Shown in pieces: positions 10,400 through 19,500 of a stretch of 64,000 nt of DNA. The notes under the pieces are model-generated. The model was given only the letters and a program-made list of their open reading frames with translations, did no database searches and had not been told where the DNA came from. The DNA comes from CAWJAP01 sp963834365. GTDB taxonomy: Bacteria > Acidobacteriota > Vicinamibacteria > Vicinamibacterales > Vicinamibacteraceae. The translations under genes were made by a program, and so were the position numbers. The DNA lies in NCBI GenBank assembly GCA_963834365.1, contig CAWIBS010000040.1, forward strand, positions 62,001-126,000, written 5' to 3'. Within the stretch, counting starts at the first letter, position 1. Each line of letters starts with the position of its first letter.

Positions 10400-10428
10400 A
10401 CTCTAACAGACCGGCTGACAGCGGTCAA
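10400..10428 (-). promoter_or_regulatory. sigma-70-like promoter of the aromatic operon
   Basis: On the minus strand TTGACC (10428-10423) and TAGAGT (10405-10400) are separated by exactly 17 bases. They match the housekeeping consensus at five and four of six positions. The predicted start falls at 10391-10392, on the ATG of the leader peptide. Confidence 0.6.
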
Positions 10429-10605
10429 CGTCACAACGGCAGGGATCAGGCGCCAGCGCCTCGCGACGGCGTCAACATCACGGGATCAGGGATCAGGGGT
10501 CAGGCCTCGGGCACGGCGCCTGGGGCGTCGAGCCATCAGGGATTGAGATGGGGCCGGGCGCCTGGGGCCTGGGTAGAGACGCTATACTTGAGGGAACTGT
10601 CCGCA

Positions 10606-12467
10606 ATGTCACGCCGCCTTCTGTTGCTGCTCGCTGCCGCAGTTGCGTTCTGCGTCCCCGTATTGCCATCCCTTCGGGCCAGCACCTCGCTGATGACGAT
10701 CGACGAGGTCAAGACCGGGATGCGCGGCAAGGGCGTGACCGTTTTTGCCGGAGCCACCCGCAGCGAATTCGACGTCGAGATCCTCGGCGTCCTCGCCAAC
10801 GTCGTCGGGCCGCGCCGCAGCCTCATTCTGGCCCGGCTGTCGGGCCAGCGGCTCGCCGAGACCGGCGTGATGCAGGGCATGAGCGGCAGCCCCGTCTACG
10901 TCGACGGGCGGCTGATCGGCGCCGTCTCCTATTCGCTCGGATCGTTCTCGAAGGAGCCGATCGCCGGCATCACGCCAATTGCCGAGATGATCGACGCGAC
11001 GACCTCGTCGGCGGCGGCCCGGCCCTCCGCGGTGCGCGCCTCGCCGGTGGCCATGCGGTGGCCGCCGACGCGCGATGACTTCGTCGCGGCGCTGCGCGAG
11101 ACGTTCGCCCGTCTGCGCCCCGGCGGGTCCGCCCCGGGTGGCGAGTCTCGCCGGGTTGGACCTGCAGGCGTTCGCCCGCGTGCCGGCGGGCGCGAGGCTC
11201 GCAGCCAATTGCCACGCCCTTCACCATGTCGGGCTTCTCGGGCGACACCGAGGCGACGCTCACCTCCGTGCTCGGCAGCCTCGGGTTTGCGGCCGCCTCG
11301 GCCCCGGCAACGGGCGAACGCCACGGCGAGCTGTCGAACCACTGGCGCCCGGCGATGCCGTCGGCGTCAGTCTGATCAGCGGCGATCTCGCGTTCGGCGC
11401 CACGGGCACGGTGACGCACGTGGACGGGTCACGGGTCTACGCCTTCGGTCATCCCTTCTTCAATCTCGGTCCAACCGAGTTCCCGATGACCAGGGCGTAG
11501 GTGCAGACGCTGCTGCCGAGCCTGTTCGTGTCGGCCAAGCTCGCGGCGATCGGCGACATCATCGGCACGGTCCAGCAGGATCGCGCGACGGCGATCGCCG
11601 GCACGATCGGACGCGGGCCCGATCTGGTGCCCGTTACGCTGACGCTCTCGCCCGAGCGCGGGCCGGCCCGCACCTTCCGCTACGGCATCGTGAAGGACCA
11701 GCTCTTCACGCCGCTCCTCACCTTCGCCTCGATCGTGAACACGCTGCAGTCGTACGAGCGCGAGTTCGGCGCCGCGACCTTCACCGTGCGCGGCAAGGCG
11801 GTGGTGCGCGACCACGGCACGGTCGCGCTCGAGGACATCTTCACCGGCGACACGCCGGCGATCGGCGCCGCCGCCTACGTCGCCGGCCCGATCAACCTGC
11901 TGCTGCGCAACGATCGCCAGCCGGTGCAGATCGAAGCCGTCGATCTCGCCATCCAGTCGTTCGAGGAGCCCCGCACCGCGACGATCGAGCGCGTCTGGCT
12001 GGGCACGCGCGAGCCCCGCGCCGGCTCGATCGCCCCGGTGCACATCCTCACGCGCAGCTACCGCGGCGTCGAGCGGACCGACACGCTGCCGCTGCCGATT
12101 CCGGCGCATGCGCGCGGCACGGTGTCGATCGTCGTCTCGGACGGCAGCCGGCTGGCGCAGATCGAGCAGCGCGACCACCGCCAGCCGCGCCAGGCCGACA
12201 GCGTGGCGCAGATGATCCGCGTGTTCAACCGCGCGCGCCGCAACAACCGGCTGTACGTGAAGCTCGTCGCGCCGGCGTCGGGCGCCGTGGTCAAGGGCGA
12301 GCAGCTGCCGGCGCTGCCGCCGTCGGTGCTCGCCGTCATCGAAGGCGACCAGCCGCGGCGGCAACGTGCTGCCGCTCGCCAACACGGTGCTCGGCGAGTG
12401 GGAGCTGCCGGCCGATCAGGCCGTCAGCGGTCAGCGCACGCTGGCCGTGCCGCTCCGCGAGCGCTGA
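10606..12467 (+). CDS. secreted SpoIVB/S55 peptidase-like protein (frameshifts and one in-frame TAG)
   Basis: A signal peptide (hydrophobic 5-22, MSRRLLLLLAAAVAFC) leads into a domain of the SpoIVB S55 type: EVKTGMRGKGVTVFAG, then GVMQGMSGSPVYVDGRLIG with the presumed catalytic Ser, and YAFGHPFFNLGPTEFPMT. Shifts occur near 11140 and 12355. A TAG at 11498-11500 interrupts the same frame between TEFPMTRA and VQTLLPSLF. A Tyr codon (TAC) would be expected, so a point change or base-call error is likely. The C-terminal part is beta-rich with no recognised domain. GAGGGA lies 10 bases before ATG 10606, and a -10-like TATACT is at 10583-10588. In other bacteria SpoIVB cleaves sporulation proteins; here the target is unknown. 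Confidence 0.72.
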
Positions 12468-12532
12468 TCCACGTCTCCCGCCGATGTCTGGTTGCTCACG
12501 CGATCGTCGCCGCGCCAAGAGCTCGTCTGCGT

Positions 12533-14797
12533 ATGCCCTGTCCCGTTGATCGCGTGTTCCTGCCGCACCGGACGTTCATGTCCGTGGCCTGCCTCGTCGC
12601 GCTGACAGTCGCCGTCACCGGCGGACTCGACGCGGCCAGCACGAGCTTCTGGCTGGTATCGACCCAGGCCGAGTTCCTGAAGGGCGACGCCGAACAGCCT
12701 CTCGATCGACAGCGACGGGCGCGTCACGCTCGGACCAGCGGTCGAACTGGTGCACGACGTCGCCTCGCCCGCCGTGTGGCGGCTGCTCGCCGGCGATCGC
12801 GACACGCTCTGGGCCGCGCACCGGCAACGACGGCAAGGTGTGGACGGTGGACGGCGGCGGCAAGGCCACCGTCCTGTTCGACGCGGCCGAGCTCGATGTT
12901 CACGCGCTCGCGCCGGCGCCTTCCGGCGGCGTCTTCGCGGCTTCGTCTCCGGACGGCAAGGTGTACCGCGTCTCGGCCGATGGCTCGGCAACGCACCTTC
13001 TTCGATCCCGACGACAAATACATCTGGAGCCTCGCCGCGTCTCCCGACGGCTCGCTCTTCGTCGGCACGGGCGAGAAGGGGCGCATCTACAAGGTGGACG
13101 CCGACGGCCGCGGGAGCGTCTTCTTCGAGTCGGAGACGACGCACGTCATGACGCTGCGTCGCCGACGGCCGGGGCGGGCTGCTCGTCGGCACGTCATCCC
13201 CGGGCCGCGTCCTGCGCATCGACGCCGCAGGCACGGCATTCGTGCTGCTCGAATCGTCGCACAAGGAGATTCACGGCCTGCGCGTCGGACCGACGGCGTG
13301 ATCTATGCCACCGCGGCCGGCGCGGCGCGGCACGACGGAGGCCGCCGACCCAGCCCCCGTCGAAGAGCCCCGCCGACGACGACCGCTGGCACGATCCCGA
13401 CGGTGACGACCGAGATCACCGTGTCGGCCATCGGCGACTCGACGATCGTGACGCCGGCAACGAGCGGCCTGACCTCAGCGAACCGCGCCCTCGGGCCCGC
13501 AGAAGGGCGCGGTCTATCGCATCAACCCCGACGGCGAGTGGTCGATCGTGTGGGAATCGCCCGAGGATCTGCCGTACGACGTCATCGTCGAGCCGTCGGG
13601 CTCCCTGCTCGTCGCGACCGGCGGCAAGGGCAAGATCTATCGGCTCTCGGGCGATCCGACGCTGGTCACGCTCGTCACGCGCGCTGGACGCGCAGCAGGT
13701 CACGGCTTCGCCGAGGATCGAGCGGGCCGTCTCCTGGTCGCGACGTCGAATCCTGGTCGCATTCTTCGTGTCACCGCGGGCACGCGCGCCAAGGGCACCT
13801 ATCTCTCCGACGTGAAGGACACGTCCACGGTGGCGACGTGGGGCGCCATCCGCTGGCGGGCGGTGACGCCGGCAGGCACGAGCGATCGAGCTGTCGACGC
13901 GAAGCGGGAACACGCGGACCCCTGACAAGACGTGGAGCGACTGGTCGAAGCCGTACACGATCGCGGCCGGGTCGGCCATCGAGAGTCCGAAGGCGCGGTA
14001 TCTGCAGTGGCGAGCGGTGCTCTCAGGGCAGGGGCAGGTCGCGCCCGTGCTGACGTCGGTGACTGCCGCCTTCCTGCCGCGCAACACGCGCCCGTCCGTC
14101 GAGACCATCACCGTGCACCCGCCGGGCGTCGTCTTTCAGCGGCCCTTCCCGACCGGCGATCCGGAGCTCGCCGGCTTCGGACGCGAACACCTCGGACGGC
14201 CGGGCCGGGCCGGTCACGCCGACCGGCAACCCGACGACGGCCACCCTCGGACGGCGGACGTTCAAGAAGAGCCTGCAGACATTCGTCTGGCAGGCGCGCG
14301 ACGCCGACGGCGACAGGCTGCAGTTCGACGTGTTCTATCGGCTCAGAGGGCGAGACCGACCTGGACGGCACTCAGGCGCGGGCTGTGCGACGAAATCTAC
14401 ACCTGGGACACGACGTCGGTGCCCGACGGCACCTACATCGTGAAGATCGTGGCCTCCGACGCGCCGGCCAACGCGCCGGCCATGGCGCTGTCGGGTGAGC
14501 GCGAGAGCGCGACGTTCGACATCGACAACACGCCGGCGGCGATCGAGGTCTCGCCGGGAGCGCGGGCCGACGCGAAAGTCCTGGCGTTCACCGTCCGGGA
14601 CACGCAGTCGGCGATTCGGAGCGTCGAGTATCTCGCAGGGCGCCGGGCGCTGGAAGCTGGCCTATCCCGTCGATGGCCTGCTCGACTCGCGCGAGGAGCG
14701 GTTCGAGCTCACGCTGGAGAGCGGGTCGGCCGGGCCGGTCGTGCTGCGGGTCACCGATGCGCTCGGCAACGTGGCGACAGCGGTCGTGCCGCGTTAA
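12533..14797 (+). CDS. secreted beta-propeller protein with C-terminal Ig-like domains (many frameshifts)
   Basis: After a signal peptide (FMSVACLVALTVAVTGG) the protein starts STSFWLVSTQAEFLKGD. It then shows repeated propeller blades of the type VHALAPAPSGGVFAASSPDG, DDKYIWSLAASPDGSLFVGT and GSVFFESETTHVMTL. The C-terminal third has fibronectin/Ig-like strands (TVRDTQSAIRSVEYL) and ends LRVTDALGNVATAVVPR. At least eight single-base shifts scatter it over three frames; joined it is about 755 codons. Start ATG 12533 or 12578 (MSVAC). It lies 66 bp behind the S55-like gene, same strand, so both may form an exported pair. No enzyme motif is seen. I know similar proteins only as acidobacterial hypotheticals. 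Confidence 0.6.
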
Positions 14798-14906
14798 GAC
14801 GCCGAGGCCGTTAGCCGTCGTGCCGCGCCGACACCGCAGCGCCCGCGCTGCGAGCCAGCCCGCCCAGGGCTGGCTGAAATAGCAGCGCGGATCAAGCGCT
14901 GCCGCA

Positions 14907-14956
14907 CCGGCCGCTGAGGCGGCCGGCGCCAGCGTCGTGTCCGGCTTCAGCCGGAC
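14907..14956. repeat. two palindromes between convergent genes, the second a REP-like VSGFSRT element
   Basis: CCGGCCGC-TGAG-GCGGCCGG (14907-14926) and GTCCGGC-TTCA-GCCGGAC (14939-14956) stand between the propeller gene and the anti-sigma gene. Either could stop transcription from both sides. The second, read in frame, encodes VSGFSRT on plus and VRLKPDTT on minus. That is a translated signature I recall from many acidobacterial genomes, where it marks an abundant intergenic palindrome. Confidence 0.6.
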
Positions 14957-14957
14957 C

Positions 14958-15753
14958 CTATACACCGGTCTTGCCGAGGACGGTGGTCTGTTCGAACAGC
15001 CAGATGAGGCTGACAGCCACAGGCGCGCCACGCAGCTGCGCGGGATGGAATCGCGTGGACGACATCGCGTGCATGACCCGTTGCGCGTCGAGGTCGCCGT
15101 ACTCGCCCGCAGGCAGCAGCGCGGCGTTACGTACCCGGCCCTCCTGGGTGAGGACGCCGGCAATCGCGAGCGACACCGGACGGCCCGTAGCGACCGCTGG
15201 CAGCGGCACCAGGATGGCCGGCATCACGTCTTCTTCGTTCACGCGCGGCAGCTCGGTGCCCTCGTCGAGTCGCATCGGGTTGCGATCGGAGCCGGGCGCC
15301 GCCAGCGCCGCCAGCACGCCCGAGAGCGAGTCGGCGCGCTCCGCGGGCGCGAAGTGCAACACAGCGGCGACGATCGCCGCGCACGCCGCCGTCGCAGACA
15401 CGGCCGCAAGGCCGGCCCACACGAAATGGAGGTCCTCGAACAGCCGCGACACCTGCGCGCTCAGCCTGTCGTGACGTTCCGCGCGCACCCGGGTGACGAT
15501 CGCTTCGGCCATCGCCCCGAGCTCGGCGTCGAGCCGCTGCGACGCGAACGGATCGGTCTCCCGCGGCTCCTCGAGCACCGGGTCCCGGCGCAGCTGCGTC
15601 CTCAGATCCCGCAGCTCCCGCACCGTGGCACTGCACGCCGCGCAGACTGACAGATGCGCGTCAACCGCGATCTGTTCGTCGGTACTCGAGCTCGCCGTCG
15701 TGCCAGGCCTCGAGCAGATGGCCCACCGACGCGCACAACATCGAGTGCGTCAT
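14958..15753 (-). CDS. anti-sigma factor with zinc-finger N-terminus (one frameshift)
   Basis: The N-terminus read from ATG 15753 gives HLLEAWHDGEL. After a one-base shift near 15685 it gives DAHLSVCAACSATVRELRDL, the HxxxCxxC zinc-binding anti-sigma motif. A single membrane helix follows (FVWAGLAAVSATAACAAIVAAV, cytoplasm to periplasm). An extracytoplasmic domain with RVNEEDVMPAILVPLP follows, and near the end a TonB-C-like stretch (MHAMSSTRFHPAQLRG). About 265 codons. Its ATG overlaps the stop of the sigma gene (ATGA), the normal arrangement for an ECF sigma/anti-sigma pair. It should hold the sigma factor inactive at the membrane until a signal arrives. The signal is not evident. Confidence 0.8.
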
Positions 15754-16364
15754 CGCGGCCTCCTCTGGGGCTCCCGCAATTCGGCGCGCAGCACGTCTCG
15801 TGCGCGCGCCAGCCGCGACTTGACGGTGCCGATCGCCACCCCTTGCGAGTCGGCGATCTCGTCGTAGCTCAGTCCGTCAATCTCACGCAACACGATGGCC
15901 GAGCGCTGATCGAACGGCAGACCGAGGAGCGCGGACTTCAATCGGACCGCCAGTTCCTTCTGCCCCAGCGCCCGGTCCGGTGCCGACCCGTTGGTCGTCG
16001 CGGGCAGCTCGCCGTGCGTCTGCACGTGTTCGTCGAGCGAGACCTGTGCCGAACGAAAACGCCGGCGCCACCACCGCTGCCGGTTCTTCGCCTGGTTGAC
16101 GACAATCCGGTAGATCCAGGTCTTGAGGCTCGACTGCCCGCGGAAGCGCGGCAGCGTCCGGAAGACCTGGAGAAAGACCTCCTGCGAGAGGTCCAGCGCG
16201 TCGTGGTGGTCGTTGAGCAGATGGAGCGAGAGCTGGTAGACCATTCGCTGGTGCTCGGCCACGAGCGCCGCGCATGCCGACTCGTCGCCGGCGACACACT
16301 GGCTGATGAGCGCCGCCTCACGGTCGCTGGCGTCGGTCCAGGTGATGGCGCGCACTGGCTTCAC
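15750..16364 (-). CDS. ECF sigma factor, RpoE-like
   Basis: A 204-residue sigma-70 family protein with only regions 2 and 4. Region 2 carries ALDLSQEVFLQVFRTLPRF (the -10 recognition helix) and TWIYRIVVNQAKNRQR. Region 4 carries LKSALLGLPFDQRSAIVLRE and the helix-turn-helix LSYDEIADSQGVAIGTVKSR. An Arg/Trp-rich linker (QRWWRRRF) follows region 2. ATG 16364 lies about 70 bp after a promoter that looks like an ECF target, so it probably activates its own transcription. The gene is intact and coupled to the downstream anti-sigma gene. Confidence 0.9.
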   Translation of the reverse strand: MKPVRAITWTDASDREAALISQCVAGDESACAALVAEHQRMVYQLSLHLLNDHHDALDLSQEVFLQVFRTLPRFRGQSSLKTWIYRIVVNQAKNRQRWWRRRFRSAQVSLDEHVQTHGELPATTNGSAPDRALGQKELAVRLKSALLGLPFDQRSAIVLREIDGLSYDEIADSQGVAIGTVKSRLARARDVLRAELREPQRRPR

Positions 16365-16440
16365 CCCTGATCTCCGGGGACGGACGTCATATCGCCCGAC
16401 CTGCCCGGCTCCCCCTGCTGGCAGGATACCGTTACCCCGA

Positions 16441-16468
16441 TTAGACCCGCAACGGCTCTGATTGTTCC
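16441..16468 (-). promoter_or_regulatory. ECF-type promoter before the sigma gene
   Basis: On the minus strand GGAACAA (16468-16462) is followed after 16 bases by TCTAA (16445-16441). This closely resembles the RpoE-class pattern GGAACTT-N16-TCTGA. It lies about 77 bp upstream of the sigma factor ATG, which suggests autoregulation. The GGAAC core is the usual hallmark of ECF -35 elements. Confidence 0.6.
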
Positions 16469-16487
16469 CGCGCCCGCCGCGACCGCC

Positions 16488-16561
16488 GTGTTGACGAAGT
16501 GGCGCAGGCCTTTAGGCCTGCCCGGGCCCGGGCGCCACCTTGGCGGGCCCGTCGTCAACAC
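16488..16561. repeat. long imperfect inverted repeat with inner palindromes
   Basis: Outer arms of 10 bp (GTGTTGACGA at 16488-16497 against 16552-16561), then 7-bp arms (GTGGCGC at 16499-16505 against 16532-16538). Inside lie a perfect 8-bp hairpin GCAGGCCT-TT-AGGCCTGC (16504-16521) and the palindrome CCCGGGCCCGGG. The regulator gene to the right ends at 16589, so this could end its transcript and separate it from the sigma promoter. It may be a REP/MITE-like element. Confidence 0.6.
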
Positions 16562-16588
16562 AGGTGATCTCTGGGCCTCACGGTCAGT

Positions 16589-19500
16589 TCAGCAGGGTGG
16601 CCGCGCCGTGTCGCCGGCGGCGAGTCGCCGCGCATCCTCGATGCCGAGCCGGCGCAGCAGCTTTCGCAGACCTTGCCTGGTCAGCCCCAGGTCGCGCGCC
16701 GCCCGTCCCGGCCGATCGCCGGCGCGGGCGAGAGCGGCGCGGACGAAGCGTTCCTCGAACGACCGGCGCGCATCGGTGAGCGTTTGCGCCGACGGCAGGC
16801 CACCGGCGGCGGCAATCACGCCCGGCAGCCGGGAGGGCGCGACGACGCCGCGCGCGGGGGCGCTGACCGCCAGCGCCCGCACGACATTCTGCAGCTCGCG
16901 GACGTTGCCGGGCCAGTGGTAACGCGCGAGCGCGGCCAGGGTCTCGACGTGCAGCGTCGCCCGGCTGCCGACGCGCGCCGCGGCTTCCGTCCAGCACGCA
17001 CGCGCCAGCGGCAGGATGTCTTCGGGACGTTCGCGCAGCGGCGGGACGTTGATGCGGATCACGTCGAGCCGGTACAGCAGGTCGGCGCGGAAACGCCGGG
17101 CAGCGGCCTCGTCCGCCAGACGCCGGTTCGTCGCCGCGACGATGCGCGCGTCGACGCGGCGCGGCAGACTTTCTCCGACCCGGCGGATCTCCCCGTCCTG
17201 GATCGCGCGCAGCAGCTTGGCCTGGGCGCGCAGCGACAGCTCGCCCACTTCGTCGAGGAACAGGGTGCCGCCGTCGGCCTCTTCGAAGAGGCCGGGACGC
17301 TCGCCGACGGCGCCCGTGAAAGCCCCCCGTGCATGTCCGAACAATTCCGCTTCGAACAGCTCGTCGGTGAGCGCGGCGCAGTTCACGGCACAGAAGCGTC
17401 GCGCGCAGCGGGGTCCGGCCAGGTGCAGCGCACGCGCGACGAGCTCCTTGCCGCTGCCGCTCTCCCCTTCGATGAGCACGTGGAACGGCGCGCCCGCCAC
17501 CCGACGAATCCGATCGCGCAGCTCGACGAGCGTCGGGCTCTGACCGAGGAGCCCGAGCGTCTCCGACGCGCGCTTCGGTGCGTCGGTGGCACGCTCGTTC
17601 AGCCCCTGCACGTGCGGCGCCAGCGCCGTGGCCGCACCGACCAGCAGCGACTGCGCGGCGTCGGCGGCAATCTCCCGGTCGATGGTCCAGCGGCAGGTGA
17701 CCGCCCCGATCCGCTGGCCCGCATAGAGCACGGGCGCGGCCGCCTCGATGCCGTCTGCGACCGGCGTCGGTCGCACGACCGTCCCGGTTTCGAGCGTCCG
17801 TCGAGCCAGCTCCGCGCTGTCGAACCTCGCCAGACCGGCCTGCGCCAGACGCCCCCGCTCCATCGGTGCGCCGTAGACGGAGACGATGCAGGCACCGAGG
17901 CGATCGCGCAGCAGCGAGCAGACGTCGCCGGCTGCCCGAAGCGGCTCGCCGGAATCCCGGCAGATCTCCAACACGGCCTGCAGGTCGTTGACCATGACGT
18001 TGTCCTTCCACTGTGCCGACAGCCAGCCGTGATTCGCCAGCGGTTCCGCGCTCCAGCGATCGACGAACGCGGTCACCTCACGCGTCCGCGCCCGGCCGGC
18101 ACTCTCGAGGGCGTGCTCGACGCGGAGCCGCAGCAGGAGCGGAACGTCACGACGCGTGAGACGTGCCGCGAGCCGGTTCACGCGCGGGCGCCGCATCCGA
18201 TGACCGCGCGCGACGAGACGCGCGAGCTGGATCGTCCCCACCAGCAGCCGCCTCCGCCGCGAGTGTCCTCGCCGGGCATGGCGCACCGCGGTCACGAGCC
18301 ACGCCCGGCACGCGACGAAGTCGCCGCACGCCAGAGCGAGCCGCGCGCGATCGCAAGCGACGCCCGCCAGCACGTCGGGATCGTGCGCGCATCGTTCGGC
18401 CTCGCCGAGCGCCCGCCACGCGTCGGGCGCATTGCCGCTGCGCCACGAGAGACGTGCGCGAAGCCGCGACACGCGTGCATCTGCGCCCTCGGCCATGCGC
18501 GCGACGGCCGTCAGAACACGACCAGCCTCGCTCAGGCGGTTCTGCCACAGCAGACCGCGAACCAGCGCCAGGCCGGTCTCGCAGCCTTCGCGGCTCAGCG
18601 CCGCTTCGGCCGGCATCGTCATCCGGCATGCATCGTAGAGAGCCCATGCGAGCTCGAGGACTCGCGTGCCGTCGTCGATTCGTGCGCGATCCACCAGCGA
18701 CAGCCCCCAGCCGCGGAGGACGGACGTCAGCATCTCAGGACCAGGATGCTGGAGCGCCGCGACGCGGCCACAGAAGATGGCTGCGGCATCGCGTGCGCGA
18801 CCGTTCGCAAGCGCCTGCCAGCCATCGTCCAGCGCTGGCGATGACACGCCGGTCACCGGAGCGCGCCACCGTGGCCCACGATCGGCCACGGCATTCGCCG
18901 GGGCAAGCGGCGCGTCATCGCGCGGCGGCACGACCATTCGAAACCTCGACGAGCTGGCGGTGCCGCGGCCGGCTACTTCGCCGAGCCACCGCACGACGAG
19001 GCGCCCGGGAAATCCGCCCGCCCGTCGTGCCAGTCGCGGCGCGCCGCGACCGAACGCTCGGGGAACACGCAGGCCGCGGCTGCCAGACCGAGACGGCGGC
19101 CACGGTCGCAGCATCAGCACGCCGTTTTCCGACGCGACAGCGTGACCCGCGACGACGACACCGGCGAGCCGGATGGGCTGTCCTGCCAGGCGAGCCAGCG
19201 CGGCGGCGAGTCGAGACGGTGCGACATCGCGATCGCAGAGCAGCACCAGCGAGCGGTCGCGCAGGTGCGGAGCCAGGTCGGGCCGTTCCAGGAGCACGTC
19301 CGGACATACCGCGCACAGGCCGCGACGCCGGCTCTCACGCGCCACCATGGCCAGGAGCGTCGTCGCACCCACGCCTGGTGCCGCAGCGACGTGGACGACC
19401 ACTGGACTCGACCCGCGCGTGTCGATGGCCGCGAGTACCCCCTCGAGTGCGGGCGGCGCCTCGAGCCACAGGCCGATGGCTCGATCGAGTGGGCGCCCTC

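Noticed and set aside
10240..10434. 64-codon minus frame (MTLTAVSRSV...) covering the attenuator
   Set aside because: It reads through the terminator hairpin and starts at the promoter; the FWWY frame in another phase explains the region better.
11498..11500. TAG in the S55-like gene as recoding for a special amino acid
   Set aside because: No pyrrolysine genes or recoding structure are seen; a substitution or read error at a Tyr codon is simpler.
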